Made by a program: the position numbers and the translations under genes. Shown here one piece after another: positions 1 to 7,078 of a stretch of 9,113 nt of DNA; positions within the stretch are counted from its first letter, which is position 1; the number at the start of each line of letters is the position of its first letter. The DNA is from Phycisphaerae bacterium (GTDB lineage: Bacteria > Planctomycetota > Phycisphaerae > WQYP01), in contig JABEVA010000411.1 of the NCBI GenBank assembly GCA_013044065.1, positions 1-9,113 of the forward strand, read 5' to 3'. The notes below the pieces were generated by a model. It ran no database searches. It saw nothing but the letters and a program-made list of their open reading frames with translations, and had not been told where the DNA came from.

Positions 1-1041
1 GACCTGCGGCGGCAGAATGGCCATAGGGAGGCGTATGGTGTGGAACTCTGGTGCCTGGGCAACGAAATGGATGGTCCGTGGCAGGCCGGCCATGTGCCGG
101 CGGAGGTTTATGCCCAGCGGGCTGCGCAGGCCGCTAAACTGATGAAGGGAATGGATGGCACAATAAAAACCATTGCCTGTGGATCGTCCTGGCGGGGCAT
201 ACCTACGTATATGCACTGGGACCGGACCGTGCTGGAATACGGCTGGGAGGTGATTGATTACATTTCCGCACATCGGTACTCAAGCAATTTGGAGGGGAGC
301 GAGCATTTTCTGGCGGAAGGAGTGGAAATTGACCGGATATTGGAGGATTACCGCGGGTTGTTGGGCTTTGTGCGGGGTCTTAAACGCAGCGACAAAAAAG
401 TGTATGTATCCTTTGATGAGTGGAATGTTTGGTATCGCGCAACAGGCATGAGTGGCAATTGGGAGGTGGCTCCGCATTTGCTGGAAGAGGTTTACAACCT
501 GGAAGATGCGCTGGTTTGCGCTGAGTATTTGATGAGCTTCGTACGACACGCGGACTTGGTAAAAGTGGCGTGCATCGCGCAAATTGTCAATGTGATAGCC
601 CCAATTCTTACCCGGCGGGATGGCCTGCTGATTCAGTCGATCTTTTATCCTTTTGAGATCATGTCGCGGCTGGCTCGGGGAAATTCGCTCATACCGATGG
701 TGGATTCTCCGGTGTACAAAGCCGGCAGCCGGGGTGACGTTGCCGTGTGCGACGCGGCGGTGAGCTTCGAGGTGGAATCACAAAAACTGGCGATCTTTGT
801 GGTGAATCGCAATCCCCACACGGATTTAACGGTGCAGATGAAAATCGCGGACCGTATCATCACCGGTATCGCGCAAAGCCGTGCCATTGGAGGCGGTGAC
901 ATCAAGCGATGCAACACCTGGGAATGTCCCACGGCTGTGGAGCCGGTGGAGGCGGAATGTAGTTTGGCGGACGGCCATTTGCAGATCAAAATTCCGGCAC
1001 CGGGCTTTTGCGCAGTGCAGATGGCTACCTCCCGACGCTAA
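1..1041 (+). CDS. abfA: alpha-L-arabinofuranosidase, GH51 family (5'-truncated by window edge)
   Basis: Retaining glycoside hydrolase that removes terminal alpha-L-arabinofuranosyl residues from arabinoxylan or arabinan fragments; GH51 enzymes are usually cytoplasmic. The frame is open from base 1, and 346 codons are visible before TAA at 1039-1041. Residues 17-26 read WCLGNEMDGP, the GH51 acid/base motif, with catalytic Glu22 in this numbering. VSFDEWNVWY carries the nucleophile Glu140. The 118-residue spacing between the two glutamates is what I recall for the family (175 and 294 in the Geobacillus enzyme). Roughly 150 N-terminal residues therefore lie upstream of the window. After the barrel (to about residue 190) comes a C-terminal beta-sandwich ending in a typical 'PAPGFCAVQM' strand. 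A GTG at 40 could be mistaken for the start, but GH51-like sequence (NGHREAYG) precedes it. There is no signal of decay. The next gene begins 91 bp downstream. Family assignment is firm; exact substrate is inferred. Confidence 0.95.
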   Translation, partial: DLRRQNGHREAYGVELWCLGNEMDGPWQAGHVPAEVYAQRAAQAAKLMKGMDGTIKTIACGSSWRGIPTYMHWDRTVLEYGWEVIDYISAHRYSSNLEGSEHFLAEGVEIDRILEDYRGLLGFVRGLKRSDKKVYVSFDEWNVWYRATGMSGNWEVAPHLLEEVYNLEDALVCAEYLMSFVRHADLVKVACIAQIVNVIAPILTRRDGLLIQSIFYPFEIMSRLARGNSLIPMVDSPVYKAGSRGDVAVCDAAVSFEVESQKLAIFVVNRNPHTDLTVQMKIADRIITGIAQSRAIGGGDIKRCNTWECPTAVEPVEAECSLADGHLQIKIPAPGFCAVQMATSRR

Positions 1042-1132
1042 GTGTGTGGTTGGAATAAGGCGCTACCTTACGAATAGAGGTTGCCCCAAGTTGGCGGTAA
1101 AATAATCGCATTTAATCGGCAGGTTTTATTTT

Positions 1133-2020
1133 ATGTCTGATGAAATTCCAATTCTGCTGGACACCGACATCGGTAGCGACATTGATGATGCGGTGGCCCT
1201 GGCGTATTTGTTGCGGCAGCCGCGGTGCCGATTGCTGGGCATCACCACTGTCACCGGCGATGTGGCCAAACGGTGTGCCTGTGCTGAGGTGGTGTGCGCG
1301 GCGGCGGGCCGGAGGGATATCCCCATTCATGCCGGGCGTTCGGCCCCGCTGGTGCCGGGACCAGGCCAGCCGGAGGTACCCCAATATGCGGCGATTGAGG
1401 CGATGCGGCATCGTCGGGATTGGCCGGCCAATACGGCGGTGGATTTTTTACGGCGGACCATTCGGGCCTATCCGGGAGCGATAACCCTATTGACCATCGG
1501 GCCGCTGAGCAACATTGCCCTGCTTTTTGCCCTGGATCCGGAAGTACCGTTGTTGCTTAAGCAGATTGTATCTATGGCTGGCATATTCTACGCTGCGCCG
1601 CAGGATCGGGAGTGGAACATACTGGTAGACTCTCCAGCAGCCACCATGGTCTATAGCACGCCTCGCGCACCGCATGTATCGTTGGGATTGGATGTTACGA
1701 CAAAATGTAAACTGGCGGCGGCCCAGGTGCGACAGCGTTTCAGCGTGTCGCCCTTGGATGTGGTGGTCAAGATGGCGGACGTTTGGTTTCAACGTGCGGG
1801 AGAGATTGTCTTTCACGATCCGCTGGCGGCGGCGGTTATTTTTCAGCCGGACCTTTGTCATTATGAAGACGGCACAGTGCGGGTGCCGCTGGACCCCGAT
1901 ACCAATACCGCCGGCCGCACGTTCTTCACGCAGGGTACCGTCGGCCGCCAGCCTGATCGGGTGGCGAAAACCGTGCAGATGGAGCGGTTTTTTGCGGAGT
2001 ATTTCAAGGTGTTTGCATAG
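1133..2020 (+). CDS. nucleoside hydrolase (inosine-uridine preferring family)
   Basis: Hydrolyses the N-glycosidic bond of ribonucleosides to free base and ribose; calcium-dependent and cytoplasmic in this family. It has 295 residues, close to the usual 300-320. The N-terminus has DTDIGSDIDDA at 10-20, the Asp cluster that binds calcium and ribose, in the longer-spaced variant of the classical DxDPGxDDA. Thr121 in TIGPLSN, Glu160 and Asn162 in REWN, and His228-Asp229 in FHDPLA match the remaining metal and substrate ligands of the family. Position 42-44 is GDV rather than the classical GNV, a change I associate with the DTDIG subgroup. The ATG at 1133 is preceded only by a weak AGG at 1121-1123; no better start exists because the Asp motif begins at residue 10. 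The 91-bp gap before it has a short hairpin (1056-1060/1066-1070) but no clear promoter. The gene converges on ribokinase, which would use the ribose released. Base preference cannot be read from the sequence. Confidence 0.93.
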   Translation: MSDEIPILLDTDIGSDIDDAVALAYLLRQPRCRLLGITTVTGDVAKRCACAEVVCAAAGRRDIPIHAGRSAPLVPGPGQPEVPQYAAIEAMRHRRDWPANTAVDFLRRTIRAYPGAITLLTIGPLSNIALLFALDPEVPLLLKQIVSMAGIFYAAPQDREWNILVDSPAATMVYSTPRAPHVSLGLDVTTKCKLAAAQVRQRFSVSPLDVVVKMADVWFQRAGEIVFHDPLAAAVIFQPDLCHYEDGTVRVPLDPDTNTAGRTFFTQGTVGRQPDRVAKTVQMERFFAEYFKVFA

Positions 2021-2963
2021 CGCGATACCTTTTTACCTGGCGTTGTGTGGGCAGGGATGGCTGAGCGCCCAGGCGGGTGGCGCAAAGAGCGCCCACCAAG
2101 CACGCCTCGCGTACCGCGGCGGCCATTGATACATCCCCACGGGCCAGGGCCACCGCCAGGGCACCGTTAAACGCATCACCGGCCGCCGTGGTGTCGACCG
2201 CGTGAACACAAGGAGCCGGAATCAATTCGCTTGTTTGACCATCGGCCAGCAAGGCCCCAACGGCACCCATGGTGACAATGACGACTTTGCCGCCCATGGC
2301 GAGAAGCCGGCGGGCGGCTGTGCGTGCGGTTTGCTCATCAGTCACGGCAATTCCGCTGAGTTGGCCGGCTTCAATTTCGTTGGGCGTCAGGTACGTGACG
2401 TGACGCAGAAGGGATCGCTGCGTGGATTCCGGGAGGGTGGCAAGAGGCCCAGCCGGAGCTGGATTTAAGATGACCGGCACTCCGGCGCGGGCGGCTATTT
2501 CGGCTACGGCCACTACGGTTTTAAGGGGAATTTCCAACTGCAGCATGACCATGTCCGCCGAACGAATGAGATTCCGCATTTGTCGGGTGAATGTCGGCGT
2601 GTGATTCCATGCGGCATTGGCACCTGAAGCGACTGAGATCAGGTTTTCTCCGCCTTCATCCACCAATATCATGGCGATGCCGGTAGGGTGGCTGCGCCGC
2701 CGCGCTACGGCCTGAGTATGGATGCCTTCCCGCCGAAAAGTTTTGATGGCCTGGCGACCAAAGGCGTCGTCACCGACACACGCAACCAATGTAACCTTGC
2801 CCCCAAGCCGTGCCGCAGCGACGGCCTGGTTGGCCCCCTTACCGCCAGGAGCCATCATGAATTGGCCGCCGGTGACGGTTTGGCCCGGGGCCGGCAGATG
2901 TGGGCTTTTCACCACCATATCCACATTCACGCTGCCAACGACAAGAATGTGGGGAAGTTTCAT
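2004..2963 (-). CDS. rbsK: ribokinase
   Basis: PfkB-family kinase that phosphorylates D-ribose with ATP to ribose 5-phosphate, feeding the pentose phosphate pathway and nucleotide synthesis. It has 319 residues (E. coli RbsK 309). Domains in order: beta-sheet lid and substrate site, with GSVNVDMV (10-17) and the PfkB signature APGGKGANQA (38-47); NPAPAG (168-172) and TPNEIEAG (193-200), typical of ribokinases; VTMGAVGALL (230-239); and the anion-hole/catalytic signature DTTAAGDAFNG (257-267), with catalytic base Asp263. I chose the ATG at 2963 because GGAG lies six bases upstream (plus-strand CTCC at 2970-2973) and the family begins right there. An in-frame ATG at 2975 and a longer frame to 3188 lack such a signal. 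The last 17 bp overlap the 3' end of the convergent nucleoside hydrolase. A palindromic operator candidate lies 38-61 bp upstream. Other PfkB sugar kinases are less likely because of the TPNE and GGKGANQA motifs. Confidence 0.95.
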   Translation of the reverse strand: MKLPHILVVGSVNVDMVVKSPHLPAPGQTVTGGQFMMAPGGKGANQAVAAARLGGKVTLVACVGDDAFGRQAIKTFRREGIHTQAVARRRSHPTGIAMILVDEGGENLISVASGANAAWNHTPTFTRQMRNLIRSADMVMLQLEIPLKTVVAVAEIAARAGVPVILNPAPAGPLATLPESTQRSLLRHVTYLTPNEIEAGQLSGIAVTDEQTARTAARRLLAMGGKVVIVTMGAVGALLADGQTSELIPAPCVHAVDTTAAGDAFNGALAVALARGDVSMAAAVREACLVGALCATRLGAQPSLPTQRQVKRYRAMQTP

Positions 2964-2969
2964 GTCATA

Positions 2970-2973
2970 CTCC
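2970..2973 (-). promoter_or_regulatory. ribosome binding site of ribokinase
   Basis: On the minus strand GGAG stands six bases before the ATG at 2963. It decides the start: the alternative in-frame ATG at 2973-2975 overlaps this site and has no purine-rich element of its own upstream. Confidence 0.7.
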
Positions 2974-3000
2974 ATCGAATTAACATGCGGGTAATGTAAT

Positions 3001-3024
3001 CTCTGGCGAAACGTTGTACCAGAG
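3001..3024. promoter_or_regulatory. candidate operator of ribokinase (imperfect 24-bp palindrome)
   Basis: CTCTGG at 3001-3006 and CCAGAG at 3019-3024 are perfect inverted arms. They are centred on exactly the same point as the inner palindrome AACGTT (3010-3015); 18 of 24 positions are symmetric. The core GCGAAACGTT (3006-3015) resembles the left half of LacI-family operators with a central CG, including the RbsR type (known from the family, not tested here). It sits 38-61 bp upstream of the rbsK start, where a repressor would block initiation, and overlaps a weak rbsK promoter candidate. The regulator gene is not in the window. It is unlikely to be a terminator, since it lacks a T-run and any upstream gene. 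Confidence 0.5.
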
Positions 3025-3117
3025 TAAGGCGGTTGTCCAGCCAATGTATGAATTTCAATTTCGGACGGTCGGCGGACGTTGGGCGTGGATTTAGCTGGAG
3101 GTTGAAGTTGGTTAACG

Positions 3118-3129
3118 TTTGCACGCAAA
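3118..3129. repeat. short inverted repeat, possible protein-binding site
   Basis: TTTGC and GCAAA flank a 2-base centre AC, immediately after the palindrome GTTAAC (3111-3116). The AACGTTTGC half (3114-3122) again looks like a LacI/PurR-type half-site, but the second half is offset by the 2-bp centre. Its position between the divergent genes fits a regulatory site. At 12 bp it could be chance. Confidence 0.25.
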
Positions 3130-3186
3130 GGTGAATATTTTTCTTTTTTTTCTGTGGCTTTGGCGCGGTAAACATAGTAAGATGAC

Positions 3187-3285
3187 ATGGTGGAGTGGTG
3201 GGCAGGACAGTTTCGCTGGGCCGCCGATGGCGTGTGGTTGGCCGAGAATTCGCCGGTACAAAATCCAAACGGGACGTTTGAATGA
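3187..3285 (+). CDS. small Trp-rich upstream ORF (possible leader peptide) overlapping the oxidoreductase start
   Basis: ATG at 3187 opens a 32-codon frame that ends with TGA at 3283-3285. The start of the next gene (ATG at 3282-3284) overlaps this stop as ATGA, the arrangement typical of translational coupling. The peptide begins MVEWWAGQFRW and contains four Trp (residues 4, 5, 11, 17), one in eight, unusually high. Trp codons upstream of an enzyme acting on indolepyruvate-like acids suggest a sensing leader, by analogy with trp and tna leaders. Against it: only a weak AAG-type ribosome site precedes it, the frame is short, the region is rich in TGG by composition, and there is no room after the stop for a transcription attenuator. 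It has no recognisable family. Low confidence that it is translated. Confidence 0.3.
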   Translation: MVEWWAGQFRWAADGVWLAENSPVQNPNGTFE

Positions 3286-6200
3286 AAATTGACCCCCGGT
3301 ATCTGGTTGAGAATGGAACCGAAATTTTCGGTGGCGCGGAGCTTTTGCTCAAGGGTTGCCTCGAAACGCCCGGAGGGGTGGCTCTGCTGACCGGTTATCC
3401 AGGCTCACCCTTAGCCGGCTTTTTTGATTCCTGCCAGGATATCGGTGAATTACTGACAGAAAAAGGCGTATGCGCCAAAATGGCCAATAATGAGGCCATA
3501 AGCGTGGCGATGCTTAACGGCTCACAGATGGTCGGCGTCAAGGCCATCGCGGTATTTAAATCCGTGGGCCTGCATGTTGCCGCGGACGCTTTGGCATTGG
3601 GTAACTTGGCGGGCATTCCGCATGCCACCGGCGGGGCGGTGGTGGTCTCGGGTGATGATCCATGGAGCGATTCCACACAGGTTCCAGCCGATTCTCGATT
3701 TTTGTTTGAACATTTGCGTGTTCCGGTGATGGAACCCGCCAACCCGCAGGAGCTCAAAGATTGGGTGGCCCAGGCATTTGATTTGTCGGTGGCCTCCAAG
3801 TTGTACGTGGGAATCATGGTAACGGTAGCCCTGGGCGACGGCGGCGGCACGGTAGAATGTCGGCCCAACCAGTGGCCGAGCATCTCCACCAACGCCCGCA
3901 TAGCCATTGAAACGAGCAAGATTCCGGTGGAAACAACGGTTCTTCTGCCACCACGCAGTTGGCGGCAGGAACTGACTTTTGACGATCGCTTCAAGGCGCT
4001 GCTGGCCCGCTGTCGAGAACTGGGCCTGTCGCGGATTTTATACCCCATTGAGCGCAGTTGGCGCGGCGGGCGTTCGCAACGCTGCCCGGTGGGCTTCATC
4101 GCTTCGGGGATGTCCCATACCATGTTGGCACATGCGTTGAGTGAAATGGGGCTTCTGGGCCAATTCCCCCTGCTGAAACTGGCGATCAGTTATCCGGTGG
4201 ATACAACTCTGGTAGATGAGCTTGCGGCCATGTGCGAGCGCATCGTCGTGGTGGAGGAACGGCGCAGTTTTATTGAAAAGCAGGTATCGGAATATCTCAC
4301 CCAGCGCCGCCAGGCCGATCCGGAACATGCCAGTTCACGGGTGGAGCTTTGGGGTAAAACATTTCCTGGTAAAACCACCGGCATTCCTTCCACCCGTGGA
4401 CTCCATCCGTCAATTCTCATTGAACTGTTGACGAGATTTCTGCGTGATACGCCCAATATTCCACACGAGCTGTCCAATGGGCGGTTGACGGAGGAATTGG
4501 AGACGATCGCCCTGGCCAGTCAGGTACAAATGACGGTGCCGGTACGCACACCGGCGTATTGCCCCGGCTGTCCGCATCGCGATTCCTCCAGCGCGTTATT
4601 GGAAATTCGCAAGCGTCTGCTGGATCCCAAATACATGCAGGATCAATACGGCCGCGGTCCGATGGATCTGGTCGCACACGGCGACACGGGCTGCTATACC
4701 ATGATGATGTTCGAGCCGAACAAGCCACTCATGCACAATTACAGCGGTATGGGGCTGGGCGGTGCCACGGGCGGGGGAGTGGATCCATTCATCAGCAATA
4801 AACAACTGGTTTTCATGGGCGACGGCACTTTCTTCCACTCCGGCCAGTTGGCGATTGCCAACTCAATCAATCAGGGCCAGGATATTACGTACATCATTTT
4901 GGAAAACAAAACCACCGCCATGACCGGCCATCAACCCAACCCCACGTTGACGCACGACATTGTGGGGCAGACGGCGCTGGCCCACGATATCGAGCGCATT
5001 GTTCGGGCGATCATTCCCGATGCCGCCGGCCCGCTGGGCATGAAGCGTAAAGATGGCCGCATCGTGCCGCAGGGGCGGGTTATTCGCATGAACCCGGCCA
5101 ACCGCGAAGAATACCGCGACACGCTGGAGCGGGTGATTTTGGAAGACGGCGTTAAGGTGGTTATAGCCGAGAAAGAATACGGCATCACCTTTAACCGAAG
5201 AAAGCATCGGGCCGAAGTGGCGGAGAAAAAGGACCACGGTTTTGTACGCCAAAAGGCCTACATGAATGTTACCGATGAAGTTTGCGAATATTGCCTGGAA
5301 TGTACCAACCAGACCGGCTGCCCCGCCTTAAAAATAACGGACACCGATTACGGACCGAAAATTCAGACTGACTTCACCACCTGCGTGAACGATCAGGCCT
5401 GTTCCCGCATTCATGCCTGTCCGAGTTTTGAACAAGTCATTGTCACCCGCAAGCGCCCGCCGCGCATGTCCGATGAGGTGGTGGACTTGACCGGCATGCC
5501 GGAGCCGCCGGCGATGAAAATGCGGGACCAATGGCGCTGTTATCTGGCCGGAGTGGGTGGGATGGGTATTGGGGTGGCGGGTGAAATTCTGGTGCGAGCC
5601 GGTCACAAGGAAGGCTACCAGATTGCCTTTGTCGACAAAAAAGGGCTGGCGATTCGCAATGGAGGAGTCTTCAGCCAATTGCTGTTTTCCCGTCAACCGG
5701 TACATGGCTCCGCCATCACTCCGTTCGGCAAGGCGGATTTGCTTATTGGGGTGGATGCGGTGGAAGCCGCCCGCGCGATATCACCTACGGATTATTTGCG
5801 TGTGGCCTCACCCCAATACACGCACGCTGTGGTGAACACGGGCAAAACACCCACAATTTTGACCCTGCTGGGTCGGGATGATTTTTCTCCGGAAGATCTG
5901 GCGGGGATTATTCAAAAGCAGTGCATACCGGGCCGGTTTTTCAGCTTTAATGTCGGCGATTTGTGCGAACGTCTGCTGGATTCCAAACTTTACGCCAATA
6001 TCATGATGCTGGGGGTGGCCTACCAATTGGGCTTTATTCCAGTCTCTTACAAGAGTATCACCTGGGCCATCCGCCACGCGGTGCGGCGCGAATTTGAACG
6101 CAATTACCGGGCGTTTAACATCGGGCGAAAAATTGTGCTGCGGCCGGATCTTTTCGGCGTCGCGGTCCCGCGTCAGGTGGAGACCGTGGATCAAGCGATT

Positions 6201-7001
6201 GAACGCAAGGCCAATATCCTCACCGTAAGCTCTCTGTGGGGGCGGCGCAATGCCACGCTGTATCGCCGCCTGTGCCGCACCACCCTGGAGCAGATGCCGA
6301 ATCTGGATGAGGTCACCCGCCGCGACTATGTCATTCGCCTGTTTGATGCCATTCAATGGGGTACGTTGCCCTACGGCCGTGGATTCGCTTCGCGTGTGGT
6401 GAAAACCTACCAGCAGGACCATGCCCAGCGCAATTTTGCCGTCACCCGTGCTGTGATCTGGAATCTGGCCAAAGTGATGATGATTAAAGATGAAGTGTAC
6501 GTCGCCATGCTGTACACCAGCCCGGAAAAATACCGCCGCGACCGCCGTCGGTATAACGTGAACCCCGCCAATGGCGATAAAATCAAATACCTGCATCTTA
6601 ATGAACCTGAGTTTGAAATCGGCGGAATCAAACTTCGGTTCCATCTCAAGGGGCGGGACTGGCAGATGCGCATTCTCCGCCATTGCCGCTGGCTGCGGGC
6701 CTTGCTGCCGTCGTGGCACGCCCGGGAAAAGGAATACCGCGACTGGTACATCCGTCTGGTGGATACCTGCGAACTCCATGAACCATGGCTGTACAACCTG
6801 TGGCTGGATATTTTGCGTTCGCCGGAGCCAGTCACCGGTTTTCGCGAGGTGCGTTATCCGAAGATGGAGCTTTCGCAGAACCGGGTGCGCGAATTGCAGC
6901 ACGCCATTGCCGCCGGCAAGGCCGATACTCGGTCTCGCACACCGGCCCGTACGATCAGCCTCACCAATCAGGTCATCGCCGGTTTCCGCGGGGATCCGTA
7001 A
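3282..7001 (+). CDS. fused indolepyruvate-type 2-oxoacid:ferredoxin oxidoreductase (IorA-ferredoxin-IorB-DUF6537)
   Basis: Cytoplasmic thiamine-diphosphate/iron-sulfur enzyme that oxidatively decarboxylates arylpyruvates (or related 2-oxoacids) with CoA to acyl-CoA, CO2 and reduced ferredoxin. It has 1239 residues in one chain. Order seen: pyrimidine-binding domain (about 15-200) with TGYPGSPL and Glu71 in NNEA, the likely cofactor-activating Glu; a domain III-like part with IVVVEERRSFIEKQ (about 320-340); the diphosphate-binding domain with YCPGCPHR, GDTGCY, MGDGTFFHSG (Asp514) and ENKTTAMTGHQP (541-552); a cysteine cluster C668, C671, C674, C680 and C701, C707, C713; an IorB/gamma domain from about 753 (AGVGGMGIG ... 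KGLAIRNGGVFSQ) to about 950; and an Arg-rich C-terminal region resembling DUF6537 to about 1195. The order matches the single-chain family of proteobacteria. The MGDGTFFHSG and AMTGHQP motifs look closer to archaeal IorA. The start ATG at 3282 has GGGA seven bases upstream. Substrate among aryl and branched oxoacids is undetermined. Confidence 0.9.
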   Translation: MKIDPRYLVENGTEIFGGAELLLKGCLETPGGVALLTGYPGSPLAGFFDSCQDIGELLTEKGVCAKMANNEAISVAMLNGSQMVGVKAIAVFKSVGLHVAADALALGNLAGIPHATGGAVVVSGDDPWSDSTQVPADSRFLFEHLRVPVMEPANPQELKDWVAQAFDLSVASKLYVGIMVTVALGDGGGTVECRPNQWPSISTNARIAIETSKIPVETTVLLPPRSWRQELTFDDRFKALLARCRELGLSRILYPIERSWRGGRSQRCPVGFIASGMSHTMLAHALSEMGLLGQFPLLKLAISYPVDTTLVDELAAMCERIVVVEERRSFIEKQVSEYLTQRRQADPEHASSRVELWGKTFPGKTTGIPSTRGLHPSILIELLTRFLRDTPNIPHELSNGRLTEELETIALASQVQMTVPVRTPAYCPGCPHRDSSSALLEIRKRLLDPKYMQDQYGRGPMDLVAHGDTGCYTMMMFEPNKPLMHNYSGMGLGGATGGGVDPFISNKQLVFMGDGTFFHSGQLAIANSINQGQDITYIILENKTTAMTGHQPNPTLTHDIVGQTALAHDIERIVRAIIPDAAGPLGMKRKDGRIVPQGRVIRMNPANREEYRDTLERVILEDGVKVVIAEKEYGITFNRRKHRAEVAEKKDHGFVRQKAYMNVTDEVCEYCLECTNQTGCPALKITDTDYGPKIQTDFTTCVNDQACSRIHACPSFEQVIVTRKRPPRMSDEVVDLTGMPEPPAMKMRDQWRCYLAGVGGMGIGVAGEILVRAGHKEGYQIAFVDKKGLAIRNGGVFSQLLFSRQPVHGSAITPFGKADLLIGVDAVEAARAISPTDYLRVASPQYTHAVVNTGKTPTILTLLGRDDFSPEDLAGIIQKQCIPGRFFSFNVGDLCERLLDSKLYANIMMLGVAYQLGFIPVSYKSITWAIRHAVRREFERNYRAFNIGRKIVLRPDLFGVAVPRQVETVDQAIERKANILTVSSLWGRRNATLYRRLCRTTLEQMPNLDEVTRRDYVIRLFDAIQWGTLPYGRGFASRVVKTYQQDHAQRNFAVTRAVIWNLAKVMMIKDEVYVAMLYTSPEKYRRDRRRYNVNPANGDKIKYLHLNEPEFEIGGIKLRFHLKGRDWQMRILRHCRWLRALLPSWHAREKEYRDWYIRLVDTCELHEPWLYNLWLDILRSPEPVTGFREVRYPKMELSQNRVRELQHAIAAGKADTRSRTPARTISLTNQVIAGFRGDP

Positions 7002-7067
7002 GCCCCCCGTGGAGGTTTGAAATTCATTGAGCGGCGTGGGGCGGCCATTGATTATATCGTTTGCATT

Positions 7068-7071
7068 GGAG
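7068..7071 (+). promoter_or_regulatory. ribosome binding site of the MFS-acyltransferase gene
   Basis: GGAG followed by seven bases before ATG at 7079. It supports that ATG over the in-frame TTG at 7061, which lies upstream of the site. Confidence 0.65.
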
Positions 7072-7078
7072 TCCATGG

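Larger units (their letters stand above)
2964..3281. other. divergent intergenic control region between rbsK and the oxidoreductase gene
   Basis: This 318-bp stretch holds the 5' leaders of two divergent genes. From left to right: the rbsK ribosome binding site; a 24-bp imperfect palindrome (3001-3024); a G-rich stretch with repeated GGACG/GGCG words (about 3063-3090); a GTTAAC site and small inverted repeat (3111-3129); a T-rich tract (3136-3151, A-rich on the minus strand); and a Trp-rich small ORF (3187-3285). I found no convincing -35/-10 pair for the rightward gene. For rbsK, a weak TGGACA ... TACAAC pair with a 15-base spacer can be read on the minus strand at about 3010-3036, overlapping the palindrome. 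No other gene is visible here. Confidence 0.7.

Noticed and set aside
40..42. GTG at 40 as start of the arabinofuranosidase
   Set aside because: The frame is open to base 1 and the preceding codons encode the conserved GH51 segment before the acid/base motif, so the gene starts outside the window.
2076..2096. Hairpin GGTGGCGC/GCGCCCACC as terminator of the nucleoside hydrolase
   Set aside because: It has a bulge, no T-run follows, and it lies inside the ribokinase coding sequence, where codon composition explains it.
2964..3188. 75-residue N-terminal extension of ribokinase (start at 3188)
   Set aside because: The PfkB fold begins at the ATG at 2963, which has its own GGAG; the extension has no recognisable sequence and would translate through the palindromic operator.
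3395..4123. 242-codon minus-strand frame within the oxidoreductase
   Set aside because: Antisense shadow of conserved TPP-enzyme sequence, with no motif or ribosome site of its own.
7061..7063. TTG at 7061 as start of the MFS-acyltransferase gene
   Set aside because: GGAG at 7068-7071 lies downstream of it and is well placed for the ATG at 7079.
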